NCBI GenBank assembly: GCA_014529385.2
Contig: CM043944.1
Span: forward strand, 56,050,268 to 56,114,267
DNA length: 64,000 bases
Direction: 5' to 3'
From: Adiantum capillus-veneris
Lineage: Eukaryota > Streptophyta > Polypodiopsida > Polypodiales > Pteridaceae
The notes under the pieces were generated by a model that saw only the letters and a program-made list of their open reading frames with translations, was not told where the DNA came from and made no database searches. A program made the position numbers and the translations under genes. Positions 36,366 to 46,872 of this stretch are shown one piece after another (within the stretch, counting starts at the first letter, position 1; the number at the start of each line of letters is the position of its first letter).

Positions 36366-38301
36366 TATGATTGACCTTAGATCGAGAGGCTAGGCAAAAA
36401 ATATCCATTGCAAGCCAGAAATTCATTGAAGTAGTGTTATCATTGTTAAGAAGAGCGTTAGTGTCATCAACGAAAAGTGAGAGGCATTGCTGCTTATGGC
36501 TATTGGGGAGGGGGATCCCTCTAATAAGCCCTTCATACATCCTACCTTTGACGAGGGTTTAATCCATCAGCACTAATAGCGAACAGGAGAGGGGCTAGGG
36601 GGCAACCTTGCCTAATTGATCTATTGGGTTCAAAGAATCTAGAGAGAGAGTCATTAAGAGAGACCCTCGCTCTGGCATGCCCAAATAAGGTGGTTACAAA
36701 TCGGATTAGACCCAGACCAAACCCCATTTTTTCCAAACTTTGAAGGATGAAGGACCATTCAAGGCGGTCATAGGCCTTATCAAAGTCTATTTTAACAAAT
36801 ACAAAATCAATTCCAGAGTCTTCAACATATTCAATGCCTTCCCATAAGGCTATGACCGCCTCGATAATTCTTCTACCCTTGATGAATCCTTTTTGTTCCA
36901 CACTTATCCACTTCATGAGGAGAGGAGTCATCCGAAGAGCAACCACCTTGGCAAATATTTTGTAACAGGTAGTAAGCATGGTGATAGGCCGCCAATTGGC
37001 AAGGTCTTCCCTGGCACCTTTCTTGTGATAATCCTACTGTTAATAGAGTAAGGTAAAGCTTTATGTCGGACTGAATCCTCCCATACTTGCAATAGGAAAG
37101 GGGCTAACACTTCCTTGAAGACCTGAAAAAATTCTGAAGGAAGTCCATCAATTCCCGGGAACTTGTGGGGGGCTAGAGATTCTATAGCTGTTCTGATTTC
37201 GGAGAGGGAGAAGGGGAGGTCTAAGGACAATCTTGCTCCTTCACCAATCACCGAGAGTCTGCACTTCCATATCACTTCTCTGGCTGCTACTACTGGATCA
37301 GTTACCTCTTCTTTCGGGGCAAAGAGTTTACCGAAGTAATTACGGGTATAATCAAGGTTTTCATTCTCAGTCTGAATAGCATTGTCTGAGACCACGAAGA
37401 GCTTCTTTTTTCGGAGTATTTTAAACATCAGTTTATTAGGATGATCTATCTTCAAGGGACACCATTCTCTAAAGAAAAGAGAAGTGTGTTTGCAGGCTAT
37501 GTCCTCCTCCTATTTGATTCTGGCCCTTAGCTCCAAGATGGTGTTTTGGGATGATTCATCCTGTATGCCCGCCTCAAGCTCTACGAGAGCACTGTAGATC
37601 TGATCACGTCTCTTCCTTCTAATTAAAGAGACTTATTTTCTGAACTTCGAGAGAAACTTCTGTGTTTCCTTACTGCTAGGGACCAGGCAGCAGCTGGTCT
37701 AGAAGATCTAGAAAAATGTCTGGCCTAGATAGATAGGACCGCTTCTTGAACCATCGGAAGCTTGAATAGGGAGGGATCAGTGTGAAACCATTGGTTTCTT
37801 ATTTTGTTGGCTTTTTGGTCGATAGTGGTAATGATGGGGTAATCGTTGGAGAGACAAGAGTTGAAGCTGACTTTCGTTTTGACCCTACTAAACGAGTTAG
37901 CGAGGGAGAGAGACACATAGGTTCTATCCAACCTAGCTTTCCTTGCCAGTTCACCTCTCGAGTAATTTTGCCAAGAAAACACACCTACCTCCCCGCAGTC
38001 CCAAAGATCATGATTAGCCTTGAGAAGTTCCCACGCTGATTTTTCCGCACCATGGACGACTACGTCCTTCCCCAAGAACATGTCATGAGAGGACTCCACC
38101 ATGTTGAAGTCACCTGTAAAGAAGGACCTTACCTTGAATATGGTCATGGTCCTCCCATAATTGCCTCCTTTGAGCAGTAGACCCTGCAGCATAAACTGAC
38201 ACTATGGTATAGTTAGGGATGTTAGACAAAGGGACCACAACCCAATGATCCCCTGATTGCACTACATTAGCTGCATCCACCCATTTACTAGGGATACCCA
38301 G
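36366..38301 (-). pseudogene. LINE A: 3' part of L1-type ORF2 (endonuclease C-terminus and RT)
   Basis: On the minus strand, starting from the hAT insertion: endonuclease C-terminal half (GDFNMVES, later WSF-type strand and S-N-D-Y-P for the S-D-H motif) at 38192-37725; pre-RT region (FPGIDGLPSEFFQVFKEVL) near 37140; RT core (EQKGFIKGRRIIEAV, KIDFDKAYDRLEWSF, SIRQGCPLAPLLFAIS) at 36979-36560; catalytic LFVDD near 36450. Everything after the RT palm is missing at 36366, where tandem repeat DNA begins. Frameshifts and stops are present. Same family as LINE B but a separate copy, since both contain the RT region. Confidence 0.85.
38294..38301. repeat. Left 8-bp target-site duplication of the hAT element
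   Basis: ATACCCAG, identical to 46649-46656. Eight-bp duplications are diagnostic of hAT transposition. Confidence 0.95.
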
Positions 38302-38439
38302 CAGGGATTTCATTAACGTAATCATGATCGGGTGATTAAGTAAATAACTCTAGTATTTACACAAAAAAATCACGTGATCATGTTAATTGTTAACGTGACT
38401 TTGATGATGACCTGCAAAAACCCATAGAGCTAGTTAGCC

Positions 38440-38580
38440 CTCCGGGATTTCATAATTTCCCTGCGGGACCCGCCGGGTTCTTTCTCTTTTCCGGCGGGCC
38501 CGCTGAATATATGCAGTAGCCTGTCGGGCTCGCCGAGAAAACCAAAAAGCCCGGCAGGAGTAATTATATATAGTAAATAG
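38440..38580. repeat. GC-rich left subterminal region of the hAT element
   Basis: Repeated GGGCCCG / CCGGCGGG / CCCGGC(A/G)GG strings in otherwise AT-rich DNA. The right end has the same kind of block at 46390-46525. Clustered subterminal motifs bind hAT transposases in Ac/Tam elements; that role is inferred here. Confidence 0.6.
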
Positions 38581-39519
38581 TGTGCTAACCCCGGTCTTTT
38601 AGCTAGGCAAATCCTTGGGGAGTGTATCCAAGTGCCGGGTATTTTCATCTCCTTGTGATTTGACCTAAGGTTATAGAGTCATAGGTCCTTTTTTGGGCCG
38701 GACGTGATTCTTAATTCAGTAACCACTTCTAAACGATTTTAATTTGTTTACCGACATAAAGGTACGAAACCAAAACAACTAAAGACTTGGGGAATCATGC
38801 TCATTGCGAAGAAGCCATTGGTCCCAATGAGGGCTGTAATTGGTTTTAGAAGATGAGCATATGTAAATGACTAGTCAATAGTCAAGGGTCGGATGTCCTC
38901 TACTAGTGTACCGGGCATATAAAGATTTTTGAAGTCTTATATTTGAGTTGATTTACAATATAAGAGCTATAATTCTTGATTGGGTTAAAATAGATTTTAT
39001 ATATTGAATTGGTTGCATGGGTGGGCTACAATCCTTCACTGGGTACAAGTAGTCCCCAATTGGGTGATTATATTGAAGATTTAGTTGCGTTAGTTCATGC
39101 ATCGGTTTATACAGAGATTTCATTATTTATTACGATAGATTATTAGTGCATGAAATGACCAATTATATATTTTATTGCTTTCGTTTGTTTTTTTGTACCA
39201 AGTGAAATTAGATGTGTCTTATTATTTGCAAATCAAAGTGGACATATAAATAATCATTATGATAATAATTGCATAGAGAGATTCATAGCATTGTTATGTT
39301 TATTACCGCATGTATAGATTATATTGCAATGTGTATGGTTGCTCACAATATAGGTGATCGATATGTGGATTGACTAGCGTGCATTGAAAATCTCATATTG
39401 TGCATCATGGTTACTTTCATATTGAATGGTTTTTAAATTATAATATATATTGAAAATAAAAACATTCTTTTTAGTTTGTAACATCTTGTTCTTTTCTCTT
39501 CAGTTTTAATTTAAAAGCA

Positions 39520-41728
39520 ATGGAGCAAAATGTGGGCACAAGTGGTACGAAGAAGCCAAAGAATAAAAAATCTCCTAGCAAAGAGTAGGATTATGCTCAC
39601 AACATATGCGGCCGATATATGGAGTGGCAATGTAAATTTTGTCACACAACAAAATCTGGCGGTGCACCATGTATTAGGGATCATTTTCTGGGTAGCGCTA
39701 AAAACAATTGTAGAAAATGTGAACATTCTCAGGCACCTGCAGTTGCAAAGAATTTGAGATAAGAGCTCGCCAAAAAGGGTGGCAAGAAACGACAGATATA
39801 TAGCTCCGTGCCTTCGAATCAAGAGTTCCCAGAGCCAAATATTAACTCCGCAAATCCTCTAGTGACACCAGCTAACATTGGAGAGCAACCTGTGCAAGGA
39901 GAGGAAATTCTAGGCAGTATTCCTTTTAAACATCACAATGAAGGTGGACTTTGTCAAATGCGTCAAAAATCATTACATCAAAGCTTTCAAGTGCAGTCTC
40001 TAGAAGAAGCACAAACAGCACTCGCCAAAGCAATATTCTTTACTAGAAGTGCTTTGGTCATGGTAGACAGTAATCATTGGAAGGCTGCTTGGAAGAAAAT
40101 CGGTGAGTTTGGTCCAGATTTTCAGCTCCTTCCTATCACATGATAAGAAATGTTTTCTTGGACAAATGTTACATCGAAGTCAAAGAGCGTGTTGGCAAAA
40201 TAATACTTGGGAATATTTCACTTTCAGGATGTAGGATTGTGAGTGATGGTGACTGGTCAAATGTTCAGAGAAGACCGTTGATCAATGTAATGCTGGTTTG
40301 TACAAGGGGGGAAATGTTTATAAAGGCGATTGATAGTTCTGGTGCAATTAAAAGTGGCAAATATATTTCTGAGATCTTGATTGATATAATTAAAGAAATT
40401 GGTGTTGAATATGTCGTTCAAGTTGTGATGGACAATGCAAAGAATTGTAAAAACGCCAGTAAATTAATAAAGAGGTGCTTTCCACACATTTTTGCCAATG
40501 GTTGTAATACGCAGAGCTTGAACTTGGTGCTGAAAGATTGGTACACTAGCGAAGAAACCACATGGTTCGCCAAAATAATTGATACAGCACGTCAGGTTGT
40601 GAAATTTATCTTGAAACGACAGAGAGTGCTCGATTTGTATAGGATGCGCATGTTAGTGATGCTGAAACTTCCTGCTGAAACTCGGTTCTGCACACATTTT
40701 TATACCTTGGAATCACTTCTCCGTAATAAATGTGATGTGATTGACACATTCAGTTGCGCGCCCTTTGATGAATGGCAGCTTGAGCAGAAAGAAAAAGTGA
40801 AGGATGAAATTACATGTCTACGTGGCAATGTAAACAAGGTTGCTTGGTGGAGGAGTGTAATGGATGCATACCATGTAATGATGCCCGTTATGTTCGCGAT
40901 CCGCAATCTTGATCAAAGGGCGCCAAACTTGTGCAAAGTGTGGATGACATGGTGGTCAGTCCAACAGAGTCTTGAAAATCCTGAAGAGCTGAAAGAGTAT
41001 GTAGTAGATAAGGAGTGGCGATTACCATTCTCTGGCAAACAGCGAAAGATTTTGGCTAAGTATTTTCATGCAAGGTGGAAGAGCGCTCATAGTCCACCCA
41101 TAGCGTGGCTTACATGCTCGATCCAAAGTATTGGAATTTAGATCTGATGTCCAATACAGAGGTGGTAGGCGATTTCTATCACGTGGTCAACATGTTCTAC
41201 TCCAACGTTCAGGACCGAATTGATTGCATAAAAAAAATGAGTGCATTTAGATTAAAAGAAGGTCCTTTTGCGAATGATTTTGTACAGGTAATGGCAAAAG
41301 AGCAACCTGCATGGAAGTGGTGGATGATGAATGGTGGAGACCATTAATCTACCTTACGTCCTCTTGCAATGAAAGTACTCGCACAATGTGCAGCAAATTC
41401 AAGTTCAGAGAGAAACTGGAGTATGTACAAGTATGTTCACAGCACTATTCACAACAGACTATTAGTAGACATAGCAGAGAAATTAGTGTATATGTATTGC
41501 AACGAAAAGATATTGAATCACATCGAAAGTGCTGGCTACGAGGAGGAAATGCCAACCTGGTTGTATGATTGTCAAAATGAAAATGAAGAAGATTTCAATG
41601 TTGGTGTATCTCAATGCACTGTAGACAAAATAGAAGAGAATTTGATAATAGATGTGGAGGTTGAATTACAAAAAGAACCACAACACTCATACTTAGAACC
41701 AGTTAACAACTCAACTGATTCAATATAG
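39520..41728 (+). pseudogene. hAT transposase with BED zinc finger, broken
   Basis: ATG at 39520. A BED-type finger reads WQCKFCHTTKSGG...RDHFLG...NNCRKC (39622-39735). Then SNHWKAAWKKIGEFGP, the DUF659-like catalytic region from 40140 (GCRIVSDGDWSNVQRRPLIN, QVVMDNAKNCKNA, FANGCNTQSLNLVLKD) and the C-terminal hAT dimerisation domain (LAMKVLAQCAANSSSERNWS) at 41360-41430. Breaks: TAG at 39586-39588, TAA at 39760-39762, 1-nt frame changes near 40138 and 41108, and TAA at 41345-41347. A functional protein would cut the CAGGG termini and leave 8-bp duplications. The element now needs help in trans. Confidence 0.9.
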
Positions 41729-41860
41729 CTTGAGAGTAGAATGAGAAAATGTCAAAAACCATTGTAAAAGACCTTGTATTCAAATGTGTTTTGAGTAATT
41801 ACAATGCTTCATATTCCCGATAGTACATAGTTTGTCGCGATATTACATAGTTTGTCGATC

Positions 41861-42895
41861 TCAATTGTGTTTCCCTGAAGTAGCATGTTGCTCATCAAAC
41901 AGATTTCTAATTGTGCTAGGGGTATCTGGGCATGCTTGCTTGAATTTATATTCGTTTGCCATGCCAAACATAATATACATTCCTTGTGGAATATCTTGTG
42001 CACACATTGCGCATCGACTATTGTTTTGCATCAAACGAATAAGACAAACTAAATGATAATAGTGACCACATGTCAATGTATAGTACCCAATCCATCCATC
42101 CAAATTCTTGTAGCAAACTGGACATTGGGAAGATGAGGATGCATCTGAAGTAGACGAGGGGACCAACACCGGATGCAAGACAAGGTGGCTAATGTGTGTC
42201 CCTTATACAGGTGTTGGATTCACCCACTGTGTTAGGGTTTGAATGTCCTGATGTAAGCGGTGAATGCTTTTCTCCATCCGGACTTGTGAGGGTTGCGGTG
42301 TCTGGGTGGCTATAGAAAGACGTGTTATTTCCGCATCTTTCTCTGCCAACTGTGTCATGTAAATATCCTTCTTTCTCTTTAACTGGAGGTCGGCGCCTTC
42401 CACTATCAATGCCAGCTCATCTCGGGTGAAAGTGACACAACTCTCCCTTAAATCATGAGTGGCAATAGTTGTGTCCTTTGACGAGAAGTCTACTGGTCGC
42501 TGTTGCACAAAGTGAACATATAAAATTTCGGCAAAATATAGTGCACAATTTGCATTGTGCAGGGAATGGCCATAAACCTCCAAATAAATCCTCTCAGCGT
42601 TATCTTGAATACCATCATGGGTGCACTTCGAAACCTTCCACCTTCCTTTCTTGATCTTTGCATCCTCACATGGCCATATTGTCTTGATCATGTCCTTTGT
42701 CACTTCTTTATTGATCTCTTTCCACTGCATATGGTTTGGATTTTCCCACTTTGAGAGTTGACGAGCAGTACGCGTCACTTGTTGTGCCGACATGCCATGT
42801 GCCAGAGACTTCATGCACTGAAATGCATTAACAACCGCTTGTTGTTGATCATCAGGCAATGTTTGGGTCCCAATATCTTGTTCTTGATCGGCCAT
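41861..42895 (-). pseudogene. Coiled-coil plus RING-H2 finger protein carried by the hAT element
   Basis: ATG at 42893-42895 (M-A-D-Q-E-Q-D). One frame runs to 41861 with a single in-frame TAA at 42203-42205. The N-terminal part is helical, with W-x9-W and a predicted coiled coil (LQLKRKKDIYMTQLAEKD). After the stop the frame gives a RING-H2 finger: C-P-V-C, then C-G-H-Y-Y-H-L-V-C, then C-A-M-C (C-x2-C-x14-C-x-H-x2-H-x2-C-x10-C-x2-C). RING fingers of this type usually act as ubiquitin E3 ligases. About 345 residues if the stop is ignored. It could be one gene with a nonsense change or two cistrons. It is transcribed opposite to the transposase; 132 bp separates the two. Confidence 0.7.
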
Positions 42896-43173
42896 TTTCT
42901 CTTAGAGCTGCAGTCAATAGAGTGGCAAATATTCAATATCATTGGCAAATATATATTCCCACTCATTGGGACACTGCGCGAAATCCACTAAAAACCACCA
43001 CTTCAAATGCGACCAATTGAACCACAAGGCAAATTTGAAATATTGACAGTTAAATGACAAATTTGAAATGATTAAAGATAATTGACTCAATTAGGTGAAC
43101 CACTTCAAACCAGATAATACACTTCAATAAAAATTTGAATACACTTGACAAGACATGTATATCATAGAAATGT

Positions 43174-44693
43174 TTAAATCGTATAAAATGATGATGCAAG
43201 TTCAACAAGTGGACGTTGCACAGGATTAGGGTCTGTCTTTAAATGTTCTTTGAAAAACATCAACATGTTAGAAGCATTCCTTCTTTGGTCCCGCTCTTTT
43301 AGCTTCATCCAACAATCTACTTTAATTCGAATAGCCCTCATAACATCTTCATCCGGGTGGTGAAAGACCTTGTCTGGAAAATAAATTTTTTTGGCTGCAC
43401 TCCAAAAATTTGCCAGCATGTCGAACAAGTATTCCAATGCATAAATGTCGTTGGCTTTTGAGTATGCATCTGCGCATCGTGGATCGTATAGTTCGGGAGC
43501 AATCCACGGTCGCTTAGCCATCTCGACGCTCCCTGCTCTCTGTGCATTTAAAACTGCTTCGTCCGATTGTGCGCTTGGAGACAAATAATTATTTGCTACG
43601 CGCTTAGCAGGTGTTCTCAGCTCATACCCCAATCAATGATACCGACGCAGGGTTTATTGGCGCGAGTAAAGTCCAACATCACGTTGAACGGGTGCAGGTC
43701 ACTGTGCACTATACCGGCCGAGTGGGCAGCCGCAACGCCGTCGATTAAGACATGATAAATTACCGACATCTGCTTGACCACTGCTTTGATCTGCATTGTG
43801 TCTATCTTGCTTACAGGGTTGTTTACTGCAGGCAATGACCTCCAGCCATGTTGTAGCCTGTGCATGTCTCGTCTGAACAAGCCGTGAGCGAATGGTAAGC
43901 GGCACATCATGTCGCCCACGGTACCCCCATTGTAGTATGGGAATATCGTGATCCAAGGAGACTCTGTAGTAAACCCAATGCACCTTACAATGGAGGGGTG
44001 AATCGTTTGCATTCCTTGCTCTATCTGAAAGCTGTCAAATTTTTCCTCACTCCCTCCCTTGTAACATTTTCCCACATATGTAATGTGGTCTGGAAAAAAT
44101 GAGATGCCTTTGATAGTGTACAATGTGCACACACCGAAGGATCCAGCTCCAATCCTCATACCTTCTACCAAGGCTTCATGAGGGATGCCGACAAGATGAG
44201 CGCACTTTGCATTCAAAGCAGTGCACATGATTGTGCCGATGCCGCTGGGATCGGATCGACCTCCCAAAGCTGCTTGTGCATCTTGTGCCATCTTCAATCT
44301 CTTGGGTAAAGATGCTTGGTCCTGCGCTTTCACATGCTTTATCTTTACCTTCTGTTCTTCCCACAATTTATCCCAGAGCTCTAACTTTGACATGTCTCAA
44401 GCAGGTGGGATATCTTCCTTTAAGTCTCTGCAACTTACTTTCATATTGCCCAACAGTGTCCTGACTTTATGGTGGGGGTCAAATTCTCGTATCCCAGCTG
44501 GACTCAACAACTCGTATTGGTCTTCAAGTTGCAACCTGCGCTCTATGTTCTCCTATATAGTGCTAGTGATGTCTTTGATGTAGACATCGCTTTCACTAAT
44601 CTGCTGCATGCGGTCAGCTGCACATGATGAGATTGCCAAAATACATTCTTTACGAATGGCATGCATAATACATTTCTTTTGATCTGGCGTCAT
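43174..44693 (-). pseudogene. Protein-kinase-like ORF carried by the hAT element
   Basis: Probable ATG at 44691-44693. An N-terminal ~100 residues (helical) are followed by a kinase fold: glycine loop GAGSFGVCTLY, lysine strand ITYVGKCYKG, helix C QIEQGMQTIHPSIVRCIGF, hinge FPYYNGGTVGDM, catalytic loop IVHSDLHPFNVMLD (aspartate and asparagine kept, HRD arginine replaced), D-W-G in place of DFG, WIAPELYDP (APE) and KANDIYALEYLFDML (helix F). Breaks: TAG near 44553, TGA near 44397, and a 1-nt loss in the G run right after D-W-G near 43625; otherwise open to 43174. Overall about 500 residues. Either captured from the host or an old accessory gene of this element family. Confidence 0.7.
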
Positions 44694-46121
44694 ATTTGCA
44701 TTGAAAAATACAAAAATAGCATATCAAATAAAAATTCATGGTTGCGAATGATACTACCACTCTCACACCATCTCAGGTAAACTCTTAACCACCACTTGAA
44801 GACTTTAACAAATGTTATGAAAATATTGATCAAAATTGAACATAATCTTCACCTTGAAATTGCAATCTGTTACACGTGTAAAAAGCAGTTCAAACAAATG
44901 GTTTATAAGAACTTAATTCAGATCAAACAATACATGTTAACGGTCTTTAACATTTCAGCATATATTGAATTTTGTAACTTATATTTTTCTCTGTGCGCAC
45001 ATACTAATTCAAACAAAGCACACACCGACTTAAAATCTTCAAAACATTTAAAACATTAGAAGTATACAAATTGGACTAGCAAATTATATTCACACACTTT
45101 TTTACATAGAATTTATGTAAATGTAGCAATCAAAAAGCGATGATAATTTATGCTCTTTAAAAAGATACAAAAGAATATTTAACATGCAAATTGTATGCAT
45201 TTAGATTCTTGCAGAGAATTTATGTAAATGAAGCATTAAAACTAGCGATAATGCTTGAGAGTCCTTTAAAAAGATTAAAAACGAATATTAAACATGCAAT
45301 TTGTGTGCACATATTTTTTTACATGTAATTTATATAAATGGAACATTTAAAATAGCGATGATTGAGAAATAAAGTATTCTATATAAATAATGACACATTT
45401 AAAATAGCTATGATTGATGAATAAAGTATTCTATATAAATGGAACATTTAAAATAGTGATGATTGATGGATAAAGTATTCTATATCAATAGAACATTTAA
45501 AATAGCAATGATTGATGAATAAAGTATTCTTTTGAATATGATTAGCTAGTATATAATTTCAAATCGACAGTTAAAAACAACAAAATCAAACAATTTATAC
45601 CTTTTGTATATGAAATACTCTTCACAGCCGCGTTACCGACCAAGTATTTCATATACTTAATACTTAAAAAATTAACTGCACATGCACATACAAATTATAT
45701 GACGTTCGTAAGGCCGGTTAACGATCTGAACGCCACATTTATGCAAAAACATATGCTTTTAACAAACGACACTCTATTAGCTGCCGCGTTACCGACCGGG
45801 TGCCGCCTGAATCTAAGAAAAAACAATAGCCTACATACGAACATCTATTAGCCACGTTACTGACCGATGCCCATATGTTTTTTGGGAAAGAGGAAGGGAA
45901 GTCGAATTACCATAAGGATACTAGGTTCGTCGTGTTACCGACATAGTACCCCGACAGTAAGCCAATACTTACCACAGGACACCATCTTCCCTGTGTCACC
46001 GAGGTGATGCCCCTGTGATAAGCACTGTTTCGAAGAACAACTTACACACACACTCCCATTGTGTGGTAAGGTACCTTATTACTGCCGTGCACTACGACAA
46101 AAGGCATGCTACCACACAACG

Positions 46122-46158
<37 letters not shown>

Positions 46159-46280
46159 CACATACTCGGATCGTGTGGTCATGTACTCTGCTACTGCCGC
46201 GCACTGTGATGTAGAGCACGCTCCCACATGACCCCCTCTCTCCCTCTCTCCTCTCTCCTCTCGACGTACCTGCAAAGGTG
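44694..46280. other. Non-coding hAT interior with repeated CGTTACCGAC motif
   Basis: No gene. A decamer recurs: CGTTACCGAC at 45631-45640 and 45787-45796, CGTTACTGAC at 45855-45864, TGTTACCGAC at 45933-45942, and TGTCACCGAG at 45992-46001. Between 45340 and 45530 an ~60-bp AT-rich unit (AACATTTAAAATAG(C/T)GATGATTGA...AAAGTATTCTATAT) repeats four times. These lie upstream of the kinase-like ORF and inside the right end. Confidence 0.6.
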
Positions 46281-46289
46281 GCGCAAGCG

Positions 46290-46290
<1 letters not shown>

Positions 46291-46368
<78 letters not shown>

Positions 46369-46378
46369 TCTCTCTCAG
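46291..46378. repeat. (TC)n microsatellite near the right hAT end
   Basis: About 88 bases of TC with two one-base interruptions. Confidence 0.9.
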
Positions 46379-46648
46379 AAGGCGAAAGCAAAATACACCC
46401 AGCGGGCCCAATCGGGCCCGTGTATATATAACGCTGACAGCCCGTCGGGCTTTTCTGTCTCCCCGGGCTTTCTGTTTCCCCGTCGGGCCCGTCGGGGAAA
46501 CAAAAAAGCCCAGCGGGAGTTTTGTGGGTTCGCAAGTCACCCTAAACTGGTTTCTCTGTGATCATGTTTACTGTGATCATGTAAATGTGTCAATAAGACC
46601 TTGTGATCACACAAAATTTGACGTAATTATGTAAATATTAAATCCCTG

Positions 46649-46656
46649 ATACCCAG
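46649..46656. repeat. Right 8-bp target-site duplication of the hAT element
   Basis: ATACCCAG, identical to 38294-38301. Confidence 0.95.
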
Positions 46657-46866
46657 GACCGAGCCACCTGACCCCCTACAGTGGGAGGAAGAGAACCATC
46701 TAAGTGGGGGAAATTTCCCTCAATCGCCTGGTAAGATGATCTCCATTGACTTTCACCTCTTGGAGAGAGACTACATCTACAGGGTTATCCATAATCCAAT
46801 TTTTGATTTTCCTAGACTTAGAGGGGTCTATCAACCCTTTAATATTCCAAGATAGGAATTTCATTT
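46657..46866 (-). pseudogene. LINE A: N-terminus of ORF2 (start of endonuclease)
   Basis: ATG at 46862-46864 opens KFLSWNIKGLIDPSKSRK then NPVDVVSLQEVKVNGDHL, the first catalytic strands (N and E residues) of an L1-type AP endonuclease. It runs toward the hAT insertion and resumes on the other side at 38301. A TAG falls about 58 codons in. No ORF1 or 5' UTR is present: Helentron coding sequence ends only nine bases upstream. Confidence 0.85.
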
Positions 46867-46872
46867 ATGAAC

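Larger units (their letters stand above)
38302..46648 (+). mobile_element. Complete 8,347-bp hAT transposon inserted in LINE A
   Basis: The ends are CAGGGATTT (38302-38310) and its complement AAATCCCTG (46640-46648), flanked by perfect ATACCCAG duplications. Beyond the first nine bases the terminal repeats are only loosely similar, with several TGATCATG/GTGATCAC strings at both ends. It holds a plus-strand transposase pseudogene and two minus-strand accessory ORFs (kinase-like and RING-H2). The flanking DNA is LINE A endonuclease on both sides, which fixes the insertion event. Confidence 0.95.

Noticed and set aside
43174-44693. Kinase-like ORF as a normal host gene
   Set aside because: It lies between the two ends and target duplications of one hAT element and carries two stops and a frameshift.
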